DNA of 64,000 nucleotides from JAICXG01 sp963801255 (GTDB lineage Bacteria; Verrucomicrobiota; Verrucomicrobiia; Chthoniobacterales; UBA10450), in assembly GCA_963801255.1 (NCBI GenBank), contig CAWDEC010000007.1, forward strand, positions 62,001 through 126,000, written 5' to 3'. The notes beneath the pieces are model-generated. The model had not been told where the DNA came from. It did not search any database and was given only the letters and a program-made list of their open reading frames with translations. Shown here piece by piece: positions 53,092 to 61,293 of this stretch. The stretch's first letter is position 1, and each line of letters starts with the position of its first letter. Made by a program: the position numbers and the translations under genes.

Positions 53092-53607
53092 TTAGCGAAA
53101 CAGCCCCGCAAACTTCCCGTAACCGTCCTTCTCCAGATCAGCCGCCGGGATAAAACGCAGCGCGGCCGAGTCGAGACAATATCGGATATGAGTCGGCGGC
53201 GGACCATCATGGAATTTATCGCCCAGATGCGAGTTCGCCTTGCGCGAGCGCACCTCGGCCGAGTCGTCCGGCTTTTTGATCTCGCGCACATTTTCCGGCA
53301 CGAGCGGCTTGGTAAAGCTCGGCCAACCCGTCCCCGAATCGAACTTATCCTTCGAGCTAAAGAGCGGTTCGCCCGACACGATATCGACATAGATCCCCGG
53401 CTGATGATTATCCCAGTAAGCGTTCTGGAACGGCGGCTCCGTCGCCCCTTCCTGCGTCACCGCATACTGGAGCGGCGTGAGCCGCTTCTTCAGCTCCGCC
53501 TTGGAAGGAATGGCCGCTTGCTCCTGGGCAAAAAACGCCTGCGCCAGGAGCAGCATCGCCATCATACCCAACCCCGACCACAAAACCGTCCGCCGATTCC
53601 AGAACAT
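53092..53607 (-). CDS. msrB: Peptide methionine sulfoxide reductase MsrB, exported
   Basis: A 171-residue protein with an N-terminal membrane or signal helix (LWSGLGMMAMLLLAQAFFAQ) and an MsrB domain: LTPLQYAVTQEGATEPPFQN, the substrate motif DSGTGWPSF, SHLGDKFHDGPP and the catalytic Cys in IRYCLDSAALRF. The zinc-binding CxxC pairs of many MsrB proteins are absent. It repairs oxidised methionines in the periplasm. ATG 53607 begins the signal helix; the frame continues further upstream without family features. Confidence 0.9.
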   Translation of the reverse strand: MFWNRRTVLWSGLGMMAMLLLAQAFFAQEQAAIPSKAELKKRLTPLQYAVTQEGATEPPFQNAYWDNHQPGIYVDIVSGEPLFSSKDKFDSGTGWPSFTKPLVPENVREIKKPDDSAEVRSRKANSHLGDKFHDGPPPTHIRYCLDSAALRFIPAADLEKDGYGKFAGLFR

Positions 53608-54280
53608 CACCCCCACCATACAGGAATAGGAGTCCGCAGCGGCCGAAATATTTCGACAAATGCGCGCAGCGATACCGCGCCAGGCATCCTCGAGCGGCTC
53701 CGTCCCGCTGCCTGTGGTCACGGCCCGCATTGGCCCGTTGCTCGCCGAATGATACAACGTAGCTGCCGAGAAGCGAGCGCACGGAAGATTGCTCGGCACA
53801 CTTGGACGCACTCTGGTGGTCAGTCGGTCGGGACACCGATAAGGCCTAACCAATCGCTCGATGCCATGACTCTCACCTCCCAGCGTTTTCAATCTCCTCG
53901 AGGCACAAAGTGTCTTGGGCGAGAGCATGGCTCTTAACTTCGCGCCACTTGATCGAGGTGCGAGCAGATCAGCGTTATTGGTCATCTGACAGAACACGTC
54001 GCCTAGATTCGAAAAAACCGCAGAGATTGACGTCGGCGCAACGATCACCCCGGTTTCCTTCTGTGCGCCTCTTAGCTTCCACCAGGAAACACAACAGCGG
54101 CGTCACTCAAAGGTTCTTCGAATTATCCTCGAGCAACTTCGCAACATCTGTGCTCCTCGAGCGCCGCCAGCGGATCTTTCAATGCCGGCTTGCCACCAAT
54201 TCCGCCCCGATTCGTCACTCAACCTCAGATCCTATCATGTTTCAGCTTTTCGCCGCCGATTTTGCCGTTAGGTTGCCGGC
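53608..54280. other. Intergenic region without a supported gene
   Basis: These 673 bases lie between the divergent msrB and DUF2911 genes. Several open frames exist on both strands, but none has a recognisable domain, signal peptide or ribosome binding site, and composition does not look coding. GCCTAACCA, a one-mismatch copy of the iterated 9-mer, occurs at 53844-53852. No repeat or structured element was noticed. Confidence 0.5.
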
Positions 54281-54827
54281 ATGAACAAGGCCATTACCGG
54301 TCGTTGGATTACTGCTTCTCGTCCCTTTCCTCCCCCTTCGCGCGCAGGAACACAAGCGCGTCAGCCCGCACGAAACCGTCTCCGCCACGATCGATGGCGC
54401 CAATATCAAGATCGTCTACGGCCGTCCCTACACGCGCGACCCTAAGACGCAGGAGAAGCGCAAAATCTGGGGCGGCCTGGTGCCGTTCGGCCAGGTCTGG
54501 CGGATGGGCGCGGATGAAGCGACCATGCTCACGACCGATCATGACATCGCGATCGGCGGCACACGCATTCCCGCCGGCTCGTATACGCTTTTCCTCCAGC
54601 CGGAGGAGAACGGCCCGGCCAAGCTGATCGTAAACAAACAGACCGGCCAATGGGGCACGAAGTACGACGCCAGCCAGGATTTCGTCCGCATCGACATGGA
54701 GCGGAACCCGATCTCGCCGGCCGCGGACCAGTTCACCATCACGATCGACAAGGGGAGCGATGGTAACACCCTGCGCCTGAGATGGGAGCAGTTCGCCTTT
54801 TCCGCGCCCATCACCGTGCCGAAGTAA
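54281..54827 (+). CDS. DUF2911 family secreted protein (frameshift in the signal peptide)
   Basis: The conserved domain (RVSPHETVSATIDGANIKIV, YGRPYTRDPKTQ, VWRMGADEATMLTTDHDI, IPAGSYTLFLQPEE) runs in one frame from about 54300 to 54827. In that frame the start is missing, but ATG 54281 lies one base out of frame and, with one base fewer near 54300, gives MNKAIT followed by VVGLLLLVPFLPLRAQ, a proper signal peptide. The total of 547 bp is one base over a multiple of three. DUF2911 proteins are periplasmic with unknown function. Confidence 0.8.
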
Positions 54828-54910
54828 TCGCCGCCCGGCTGCACCGGAAGCGGTCGCGGCGCCCAGTGCATTTCGCTTGTCTCGCCACGATGGCTGTTCA
54901 ATCTGGCGTG

Positions 54911-55105
54911 ATGAGCGAACACCAACTTGTAAAGGATGCGTACGCGGATGTGATCAAAGCTTTATTCACCACGTTCGTCGACAACTGGACAGCGGCTAAG
55001 GGCGCGAACAACGCACCAGGAGTTGCGGATGCAGAAAGAGTATATTCAAAGGCGCTTCAGCTCCGTAAAGATGCGTTGGCGAAAGCGCTTTCATTGACCC
55101 CTTGA
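54911..55105 (+). CDS. Small hypothetical protein
   Basis: A 64-residue helical protein (HQLVKDAYADVIKALFTTFV, ADAERVYSKALQLRKDALAK) from ATG 54911. Composition and helix pattern look coding, but I know no family. It follows the DUF2911 gene by 83 bp on the same strand. Confidence 0.45.
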   Translation: MSEHQLVKDAYADVIKALFTTFVDNWTAAKGANNAPGVADAERVYSKALQLRKDALAKALSLTP

Positions 55106-55223
55106 CGCAGATCGACGGTAGCGCGGAGCTGGGCTATGTCGGGTGGCTTCTCGAAGATGACTGTAACTGTGACAAACGTCATCAGGTGTAGTCACAGAGA
55201 GACTTTACCTTTGAGAGAAACAG

Positions 55224-55562
55224 CTACTGGCCGTCGTCACATCGCACCGTGCTCGCGTTGGCTTTCTCGATCGTGAGATTGACAGAGCGCGCGCCGGAGG
55301 GCCGGGTGCAATGACGGACGCCGGCCGGGACAGTAAGTAGGTGACCGGGGTTGAGTTCGACGGAGCCGTCTTCGAGGTCGATGATGAGGGTGCCTTCGAG
55401 GACAAGAAAGGTTTCGTCGGAGTCAGGGTGTGTGTGCCAGTAGAATGGCTCCGTCATCACACTGAGGTGGACGTTCTGGTCGTTAACGCTCGTCAGAACG
55501 CGATTCATGTAGCTGCCTTGCGCTTCGCGCGCGATGGCGTGGCAATCGATGGGATGGATCAT
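55224..55562 (-). CDS. Cupin domain protein
   Basis: A 112-residue single-domain cupin. The metal-site motifs are visible: motif 1 as WHTHPDSDETFLVLEG (two His and Glu) and motif 2 as LLTVPAGVRHCTRPSG (His). Small cupins of this type bind a divalent metal and act as isomerases, oxygenases or sensors; no specific substrate can be named. An in-frame ATG at 55508 is an alternative start. The gap downstream of its start (55563-55834) shows nothing. Confidence 0.88.
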   Translation of the reverse strand: MIHPIDCHAIAREAQGSYMNRVLTSVNDQNVHLSVMTEPFYWHTHPDSDETFLVLEGTLIIDLEDGSVELNPGHLLTVPAGVRHCTRPSGARSVNLTIEKANASTVRCDDGQ

Positions 55563-55834
55563 TTTGTTATGCGGCTCTTCGTCGGTTTCAAAATCGCATT
55601 GGCGAGGCTAAGTCGATCAAGAGCAAGCGCGAGCCGTCCGGCATTACAACTCATCCCGCCACTGCGGGACCAGCACGTCGAAAGAAAGTAGGAAATAATA
55701 CACACTCTCAGCGAATTCAGGTATCGGGCCAAGGGCTAAGGCCAACCGTGCGCCGCAAGCTACTCAATCGGTCACGACTAACAGATCTAAAACTGTAGAT
55801 TGCGAGCCGACTCCGACTCGGATAATCGGAGGCT

Positions 55835-56098
55835 CTATCCGATGCGCGGGAAATGGATCTTTAGCTTATAGCAGATGAAGAGAATCAAGATCGCGCCCAG
55901 GATGGAGAAGATGATGCCGGCTGGGTGAAAGCGTTCGTTGGTGGAACGCGAAAACAAATGGGTGACCGCCCCGCCGACAATCGAACCGATTATTCCGAGT
56001 ATGATCGTCCAAAAGATCGTCATGTGCACGTGCATGACCGATTTGGCAATCACACCCGCGATTAAACCCACCAGAATGTACCAGATTAAATGAAACAT
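55835..56098 (-). CDS. GlsB/YeaQ/YmgE family small membrane protein
   Basis: An 87-residue protein with three membrane helices and the glycine-rich repeats typical of transglycosylase-associated proteins (LIWYILVGLIAGVIAKSVM, IILGIIGSIVGGAVTHLF, FSILGAILILFICYKL). Function unknown; often stress-induced. ATG 56098 has GGAGG a short distance upstream, so the open frame reaching to 56179 is not used. Confidence 0.9.
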   Translation of the reverse strand: MFHLIWYILVGLIAGVIAKSVMHVHMTIFWTIILGIIGSIVGGAVTHLFSRSTNERFHPAGIIFSILGAILILFICYKLKIHFPRIG

Positions 56099-56309
56099 CG
56101 TTTTCTTCCTCCGCGAGTTTTCTATCAAGATTGGCCAGTTTGGGCAAGCGCTTCGGAAATCAGGATGCTTTACCGTCACCGCGCCTCCGTGGATTAGCCT
56201 CCCTTTGTTGTTGCATGCGCTGTCGCGAGCGGCGTCGCTCGCTTCCCATCGGCTCGGCTCCGGTTAAAAGACGAGTCGCTCAAACGTCTTATTCTCCTAT
56301 CGTCAGGTC

Positions 56310-56777
56310 ATGTGGCACATGTCGCTCGTCTGGTGGGAATTCATTCTGCGCGGGATCATCATTTACGTTTTCCTGATCGTTTTGCTGCGGTTAACCGGCA
56401 AACGGCAGGTGGGCCAATTGGCGCCATTCGATCTGGTTCTGCTTTTGGTTTTGAGCAACGCCGTTCAAAACGCCATGAACGGTGGCGATAATTCCGTCAT
56501 CGGAGGAGTGATTTCAGCAGTGACCCTGGTCGGGATCAACTGGATCGTGGGGCTCCTCACTTATCGAAGCAAGAAGCTGGAAGCTTTGATCGAGGGAAGC
56601 CCGGACGTTCTAATCCGCCACGGCAAGCTTTACCCAGAAGCTTTGGAGCGTGCCAAACTCACCCGGCGAGAGGTCTTGAGCGCTCTACGCCAAGCCGGAT
56701 GCGCAACGGTTGAAGAGGTGCGAGCCGCGTTGCTGGAAAACGATGGTTCGATCAGTGTCATACCCAAAAGCAAATGA
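56310..56777 (+). CDS. DUF421 (YetF-like) membrane protein
   Basis: A 155-residue protein with about three membrane helices followed by a small soluble domain. The DUF421 motifs LLRLTGKRQVGQLAPFDLVL and IEGSPDVLIRHGKLYPEALE are intact. Family of unknown function, widespread in Bacillus-type and soil bacteria. It ends 58 bp before the DUF2127 gene on the same strand. Confidence 0.9.
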   Translation: MWHMSLVWWEFILRGIIIYVFLIVLLRLTGKRQVGQLAPFDLVLLLVLSNAVQNAMNGGDNSVIGGVISAVTLVGINWIVGLLTYRSKKLEALIEGSPDVLIRHGKLYPEALERAKLTRREVLSALRQAGCATVEEVRAALLENDGSISVIPKSK

Positions 56778-56835
56778 GCCCGTCGTCTCCTGCGACCTGC
56801 TTTCCATTGTGGCTCACGACTTGAAGGAAAGCAGT

Positions 56836-57309
56836 GTGAAAGGGAATGAAAAGAAGAAGCAATCCCACGATAAGGGTTTGCTTACGCTCGCGATCTTCAA
56901 ATGGTTCAAAGGGCTCGTTTTGTTCCTGGTTGGTGTCGGTTTTTTGAGGCTGATGCGCCACGGCGTGGCGGCGACAGTCCACCCTTGGGTGAACGTGTTG
57001 CGAGTTGATCCTGATAACCGTTATCTCGGCGCGTTCCTGGCTAAGCTCAATCTCCTCGACGAGAAGAAGATCAAAGCGCTGAGCGAACTGACCCTCGCTT
57101 ATAGCGCGCTCTTCCTGGTCGAGGGCACCGGTTTGTTCTTTGAGAAGCGATGGGCCGCTTTCCTCACGATCATTGCCACGGTCTCGTTTATTCCGATCGA
57201 GATCTATGAGCTGCTCAAAGCTCCCTCGCTCCTGAAAGTCGTCGCGTTAGTGATCAATGCCGCTATCGCTGTTTTCCTGGTGCTAAAGGTGCGCCGGGCC
57301 AGAAACTGA
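56836..57309 (+). CDS. DUF2127 family membrane protein
   Basis: A 157-residue protein with four membrane helices: FKWFKGLVLFLVGVGFLRLM, a central LAYSALFLVEGTGLFF and a last VVALVINAAIAVFLVLKV. It matches DUF2127 membrane proteins of unknown function. GTG 56836 was chosen: AAGGAAAG lies just upstream, whereas earlier starts overlap the DUF421 gene. The 3' part from 56961 is duplicated 709 bp downstream. Confidence 0.85.
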   Translation: MKGNEKKKQSHDKGLLTLAIFKWFKGLVLFLVGVGFLRLMRHGVAATVHPWVNVLRVDPDNRYLGAFLAKLNLLDEKKIKALSELTLAYSALFLVEGTGLFFEKRWAAFLTIIATVSFIPIEIYELLKAPSLLKVVALVINAAIAVFLVLKVRRARN

Positions 57310-57669
57310 GGAATTGAGTCCGTAGGCCGGTGGAAGGCTCCCGGACAGCCGGCGCTATAACCCTTATGCGACGGGAATGGCGTCGACGGCGGCGCGGAGC
57401 TTTGTGATGTCGGGCGGTTTTTCGAAGATGGCTTGCACGCCTAACTCTTCGTAGGTCTGGCGGACTTCGTCGGTGATATGCGCCGAGAGGACGATGATCC
57501 GGCTCTGGACTCCACGCTCGCGCAAGGCCGTGACCACTTCGACTCCGGTCAGGTTCGGCATTTTTTGGTCGACGATGATGACGTCGAATGGCTGGGCTGC
57601 GCTGTCGAGAGCGGCGAGAGCAGCCTGACCGCTGTCCACCGTGTTGAGCTGATACCGGGGCGGGCCAAA
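56961..57669. repeat. 709-bp tandem duplication, copy 1
   Basis: Copy 1 spans the 3' two-thirds of the DUF2127 gene, the intergenic part and the 3' three-quarters of the response-regulator gene on the minus strand. Copy 2 follows immediately (57670-58378). Landmarks such as the DUF2127 stop (57309/58018), the regulator stop (57364/58073) and the ACCCTTGGGT string (56981/57690) are all offset by exactly 709 bp. The copies differ by scattered substitutions, so they are a few per cent diverged, not a simple assembly echo. Confidence 0.9.
57364..57639 (-). pseudogene. Truncated response-regulator receiver domain (left copy)
   Basis: Product of the tandem duplication. It has the phosphorylation-site region VIIVDQKMPNLTGVEV and the C-terminal LGVQAIFEKPPDITKLRAAV but lacks the N-terminal strand with the acidic pair, because the duplication broke into the DUF2127 copy at about 57669. 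The only possible start is an internal GTG (57639). It is probably non-functional. The intact copy lies at 58073-58447. Confidence 0.8.
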
Positions 57670-58378
57670 CGGCGCGGCGGCGACCGTTCACCCTTGGGTG
57701 AACGTGTTGCGAATTGATCCCGATAACCGTTATCTCGGCACGTTCCTGGCTAAGCTCAATCTCCTCGACGAGAAGAAAATCAAAGCGTTGAGCGAACTGA
57801 CCCTCGCTTATAGCGCACTCTTTCTGGTCGAGGGCACCGGTTTGTTCTTTGAGAAGCGGTGGGCCGCTTTCCTCACGATCATTGCCACGATCTCGTTTAT
57901 TCCGATCGAGATCTATGAGCTGCTCAAAGCTCCCTCGCTCCTGAAAGTCGTCGCGTTAGTGATCAATGCCGCTATCGCCGTTTTCCTGGTGCTAAAGGTG
58001 CGCCGGGCCAGAAACTGAGGAATGGAGTCCGTAGGCCGGTGGAAGGCTCCGGGACAGCCGACGCTATAACCCTTATGCGACGGGAATGGCGTCAACGGCG
58101 GCGCGAAGCTGTGTGATGTCGGGCGGTTTTTCGAAGATGGCTTGCACGCCTAACTCTTCGTAGGTCTGGCGGACTTCGTCGGTGATATGCGCCGAGAGGA
58201 CGATGATCCGGCTCTGGACTCCACGCTCGCGCAAGGCCGTGACCACTTCGACTCCGGTCAGGTTCGGCATTTTTTGGTCGACGATGATGACGTCGAATGG
58301 CTGGGCGGCGCTGTCGAGAGCGGCGAGAGCAGCCTGACCGCTGTCCACCGTGTTGAGCTGATACCGGGGCGGGCCAAA
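57670..58378. repeat. 709-bp tandem duplication, copy 2
   Basis: Second copy of the segment at 56961-57669, directly adjacent. The junction reads GGGCCAAA followed by CGGCGCGGCGG: regulator sequence joined to DUF2127 sequence. Short GC-rich similarity (GGCG/GGCGG) around both ends may have guided the duplication. Confidence 0.9.
57698..58018 (+). pseudogene. Truncated DUF2127 membrane protein (right copy)
   Basis: The duplicated 3' part of the DUF2127 gene; it lacks the first membrane helix and the native start. A GTG at 57698 gives a 106-residue frame with three helices. Substitutions relative to the intact copy are mostly silent or conservative (for example Arg-Val to Arg-Ile), so it has not decayed much. 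Expression is doubtful because no promoter or ribosome site is obvious. Confidence 0.75.
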
Positions 58379-58447
58379 GACCCACCCGAGGCTGGTGGTG
58401 ACCGATGGCTCGTTGTCGATCGCCAGGATGTGGAGGTCATTCGCCAT
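58073..58447 (-). CDS. Single-domain response regulator (receiver domain only)
   Basis: A 124-residue CheY-like receiver. The acidic residues near the N-terminus (LAIDNEPSV), the phospho-acceptor Asp in VIIVDQKMPNLTG and the conserved Lys in IFEKPPD are present, so it should be phosphorylatable. No output domain; no histidine kinase is near. It could act by protein contact as in CheY. A truncated duplicate lies at 57364-57639. Confidence 0.9.
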   Translation of the reverse strand: MANDLHILAIDNEPSVTTSLGWVFGPPRYQLNTVDSGQAALAALDSAAQPFDVIIVDQKMPNLTGVEVVTALRERGVQSRIIVLSAHITDEVRQTYEELGVQAIFEKPPDITQLRAAVDAIPVA

Positions 58448-58596
58448 GCTTTCTCACGAGAGCACTCAATGTGCCCGTGTCGAGAGCCAGGTTCGCGTCG
58501 GTCGGCGCGAGGCCGCTTGAAAAAATTGAGTCGTTAGGCGGACTAACAAGTAGAAACTGCTTGGAAGTGGCGAGGAAAGAGAGACTGTTGGCCACT

Positions 58597-58698
58597 ATGG
58601 GACACAGCCAAGGTAGAACCAACGTGAAGAAACGCGCAGCCCGCCGCAAAAAAACAGACCGTCTCGCCGTCGCAAAGAAGAAGAAGGCGGCGAAGTAA
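58597..58698 (+). CDS. Very small basic protein (33 residues)
   Basis: MGHSQGRTNVKKRAARRKKT followed by a Lys/Ala-rich tail. Small Lys/Arg-rich proteins of this type recur in Verrucomicrobiota; function unknown, possibly nucleic-acid binding. The gene is below usual size limits. A copy of GCCTAACGA (as TCGTTAGGC) lies 66 bp upstream at 58531-58539, the only full copy right of 43.9 kb. Confidence 0.5.
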   Translation: MGHSQGRTNVKKRAARRKKTDRLAVAKKKKAAK

Positions 58699-58762
58699 CG
58701 CGGCCTTGAAAGCTGCCGCGTAAAAGGCTGCGCCCCACGCGGCTGAAAAGCTGTTCGCGCCC

Positions 58763-58888
58763 CTACTTCTTTTTCGGCGCCGCCTTGGCGGCTGAGGCTG
58801 ACCGCACTTTCTGCTGCGCCGCGGCGCTGGCTTTCGCCTTTTGCTGCGCCTTTTGTTTCTGATTCGCTTTTGGAGATTTGTCGCCCAT
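58763..58888 (-). CDS. Small basic protein of the KSPKANQKQK type (41 residues)
   Basis: MGDKSPKANQKQKAQQKAKA followed by an Ala/Lys/Gln-rich tail ending PKKK. The N-terminus MGDKSPKANQKQK is highly conserved among very small proteins of Verrucomicrobiota, Planctomycetota and some proteobacteria, which supports a real gene despite the length. Function unknown, probably nucleic-acid associated. Convergent with the gene at 58597. Confidence 0.75.
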   Translation of the reverse strand: MGDKSPKANQKQKAQQKAKASAAAQQKVRSASAAKAAPKKK

Positions 58889-58996
58889 GAAGAGAAAGGC
58901 TCGTCTTGCGTCCGGCAAAGTCAACGCGGCGTTACGCAGCCCGGGTTATTCATTCGACACCGTCGCAGCCTGCCGCGGCTTCTTCGCACCTTTTCC

Positions 58997-59182
58997 TTAG
59001 CGGAAGTAGATCAAGTAAACGAGAACGCCCAGGGCCACCAGCGCCACGATCATTTTCCACCAATTCCTTGTATCTAAAGGCTGTGACGATGGGGACGCCT
59101 TTAACGAGGGAGGACAATGACGGCAATGATGATCGAGAACCGAAAGCGCATAGCCACAAGTCGGGCAGGGTTCCAATGGCAT
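58997..59182 (-). CDS. Small zinc-ribbon membrane protein
   Basis: A 61-residue protein from ATG 59182: MPLEPCPTCGYALSVLDHHC with CRHC completing a zinc ribbon, then a short linker and one C-terminal membrane helix (WWKMIVALVALGVLVYLIYF). Two-Cys-pair ribbon plus single helix is a recurring plan in bacteria, function unknown. The open frame upstream (to 59272) has no family features. Confidence 0.55.
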   Translation of the reverse strand: MPLEPCPTCGYALSVLDHHCRHCPPSLKASPSSQPLDTRNWWKMIVALVALGVLVYLIYFR

Positions 59183-59334
59183 GGGAGACAATCGCAGAGA
59201 TTGACTAAATAGCCAGATGGATCGGCCCTGCTCCGTGATCCCCTGGAGAACTTCCGAGCTATCCTCTGGCATTTGCGCCGAGCGGAAGAAGTAATGTTCG
59301 CCAGAAGCGCAGGACGTAGTTCATTTGAATCTAA

Positions 59335-59940
59335 ATGGGAAAGAAAGAACCGGACGTTTCGCGCGCCGCGCGAGTGTTAGTGCTGGTGGATGAATCGAAT
59401 GTGGGCAGTTCCGTGCGAACTGCGGGACGTGGTCTTGATTGGCTGAGGCTGCGCGATTTCCTTGCCGGGAAGGACTCGGGGCGTGAACTGATCGAGATGG
59501 TGGTTTATGCCGGCCTGCCGCCGCCAATTTCGCTCTGGCAGGAGGAGCGGGACAAGAAGAACAAGTTCGTCTATTGGCTGCGTTCGAACGGATTCATGGT
59601 GGTGACAAAGGATGGCGCGCCTGCCGAGGAAGGTCATTACAAGGCGAACGTGGATGTGATGATGGCGATCGACGCGCTCGAGCTTTCGGTCGAGATGCAG
59701 CCGGATGTTGTTATTCTCGTCACCGGGGACGCTGATTTCGCTTATCTCGCCACCAAATTGCGCCGGCGCGGGATCCGCGTCGAAGTCGCTTCGGTCTCTC
59801 AGAATCTCGGAAGTGTGTTGAAGTCGGCCGCCAATGCCGTGATCGATCTCGCGCCATTGTTTAGGACCTTCGAGTTGATGCCCGCGCCGGATGTTGCCAC
59901 GCCATCCCGACGACCGACAACGCCTGCAAAGCGGAGATAA
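59335..59940 (+). CDS. NYN domain protein (LabA/DUF88-like nuclease)
   Basis: A 201-residue protein. NYN/PIN-fold acidic residues are visible: VLVLVDESNVG (Asp and Asn), a middle ANVDVMMAIDAL and VILVTGDADFAYLATKL (GDADF), with a final RVEVASVSQNLGSVLKSAAN. NYN proteins cut RNA in processing, antiviral or toxin roles. The C-terminus is basic and Pro-rich, perhaps RNA-binding. ATG 59335 starts just before the fold. Confidence 0.88.
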   Translation: MGKKEPDVSRAARVLVLVDESNVGSSVRTAGRGLDWLRLRDFLAGKDSGRELIEMVVYAGLPPPISLWQEERDKKNKFVYWLRSNGFMVVTKDGAPAEEGHYKANVDVMMAIDALELSVEMQPDVVILVTGDADFAYLATKLRRRGIRVEVASVSQNLGSVLKSAANAVIDLAPLFRTFELMPAPDVATPSRRPTTPAKRR

Positions 59941-60061
59941 CTCAAGTTAGGGGATCAAAGAGGACAATCAGCTGTAACTCAGTTCCACGCAATCCGGGCA
60001 TATATGAGTGGCTGGCTCACATACGCCAAAGAATCATAGGGGCATATGTGAAGAAGAGTGT

Positions 60062-60253
60062 ATGCTGCATCTCCAAATGCATCCCATCCAATTCAAGCAA
60101 ATCCTTCGCGATGCGGAAGTCGCCGTCTGCATCTCTCCTATCGTGCAGAAACATCACCTGTCGGAGGAAGAGACGAAGAACGCTCTGGTTGAGCTGCACG
60201 TTCCCCGCGCCGCGACCATCGCGCGGATCAGCTCTGCGCTAAACCCGTTTTAA
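60062..60253 (+). CDS. Small hypothetical protein
   Basis: A 63-residue helical protein (HPIQFKQILRDAEVAVCISP, HHLSEEETKNALVELHVPRA). Frame and composition look coding; no family recognised. The first ATG of the frame is at 60008, but the better structured part starts at 60062. Confidence 0.4.
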   Translation: MLHLQMHPIQFKQILRDAEVAVCISPIVQKHHLSEEETKNALVELHVPRAATIARISSALNPF

Positions 60254-60339
60254 TCGCTGACTCGCCGCAAATAAGTCAGCGGCCATTATCTGGATGCAAT
60301 GGCCTTTCGAGCTGCGGCGAGAAAGTTAGCCGCGGCGAG

Positions 60340-60456
60340 TCAACGTGGTTCCAGCCTGCCCTTGGCGCTGACGAGCCGGAAAAATGCTGAACGACGGTTT
60401 GAGATTCTTTGATGTGCTAGATAAAGCGCGCTGTTTTGCGTGACCGTTGGCTCCAT
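60340..60456 (-). CDS. Candidate small protein (38 residues) with a strong ribosome binding site
   Basis: From ATG 60456: MEPTVTQNSALYLAHQRISN, then a basic C-terminal half ending RLEPR. AAAGGAGG followed by ACTT directly precedes the ATG, close to an ideal Shine-Dalgarno sequence, which is the main support. No known family. The rest of 60254-60628 holds only a 10-bp inverted repeat, GACTCGCCGC near 60259 and its complement near 60332. Confidence 0.45.
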   Translation of the reverse strand: MEPTVTQNSALYLAHQRISNRRSAFFRLVSAKGRLEPR

Positions 60457-60628
60457 AAGTCCTCCTTTGATTTTCTAAAATCGCCCGCAGGAAGCGCGAT
60501 CGGCGCCGGACAGGCAACCGATCAATCTACAGGAGAAACACGCTTTACCTAATCTTATTCCTCTGCCTCAGGATTCTTATTAACGCGAAAGGTGATGTGA
60601 ATAACCTCTTTGAGAGTAAGTTGTCGCC

Positions 60629-60832
60629 GTGCCGACTTACATTTACGAAACAACTGATCCCACCAAACCGATCCGAACCTTCGAAGTAAAGCAAAGCGTT
60701 CACGACAATCCACTCGAGCGCGATCCTGCGACTGGTGAAGCCGCACGGCGCGTGATCTCAGCTGGCTATGGCATCCTTGTCAGCGGGAAATCGACTGGTC
60801 CTTCTGTCGGGTCCGTCGGCTCACATTCGTAA
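60629..60832 (+). CDS. FmdB-like small protein lacking the zinc-ribbon cysteines
   Basis: A 67-residue protein with the FmdB-family start MPTYIYETTDPTKPIRTFEV, then VHDNPLERDPATGEAARRVI. Ordinary FmdB proteins carry two Cys pairs forming a zinc ribbon; all four are missing here, as in a subgroup known from Verrucomicrobiota. GTG 60629 is the start. Function unknown. Confidence 0.75.
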   Translation: MPTYIYETTDPTKPIRTFEVKQSVHDNPLERDPATGEAARRVISAGYGILVSGKSTGPSVGSVGSHS

Positions 60833-60956
60833 AATCCCCCTTCAGTCGCGAATACCGTTGGACATGCGGGGGTTTGGTCGTAGAGAAGGGTATACTTCTG
60901 CAGCGTCATTCGACCGCTGGTGCGGCCCTTCTCTCTGCACCAACTGGAATTACATT

Positions 60957-61166
60957 ATGGCGGTTATTACTTTGGCGACGAACGTCGCACTCCGGGAAAT
61001 ACTGGCAGGTTTATTCCCGAATGTGACGCTCTCGAGTGTCGGCGTGTCTTTGCTTGCGGCGCAAATCGACGGCTTGGAGAAAGAATGCGCACCACCCGCG
61101 ATCAGCCTAACAAGCCAAGGAAAGCACGTGCTCGCAATCAATCGCTCTGGAAAACAGCCAATCTGA
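60957..61166 (+). CDS. Small hypothetical protein
   Basis: A 69-residue protein from ATG 60957 (MAVITLATNVALREILAGLF, GVSLLAAQIDGLEKEC). Coding-like, no recognised family. The frame is open upstream to 60768 but overlaps the FmdB-like gene in another frame. GCCTAACAA, a one-mismatch copy of the iterated 9-mer, lies at 61105-61113. Confidence 0.4.
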   Translation: MAVITLATNVALREILAGLFPNVTLSSVGVSLLAAQIDGLEKECAPPAISLTSQGKHVLAINRSGKQPI

Positions 61167-61293
61167 AAGGCTGAAGCGGGCCTAGCATCTCCGCTGGGAT
61201 TAAAAACCCCCACCACCGCTGCGCAATCGGTGACCGCACGGCGCACGCGCCTCGCGCTTCTGTTCTTCTGTCCTAGAGTCGTGCTTGACCCGA

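Noticed and set aside
53188..53937. Plus-strand frame of 249 codons across msrB
   Set aside because: Arg/His-rich shadow; the minus strand encodes an intact MsrB domain.
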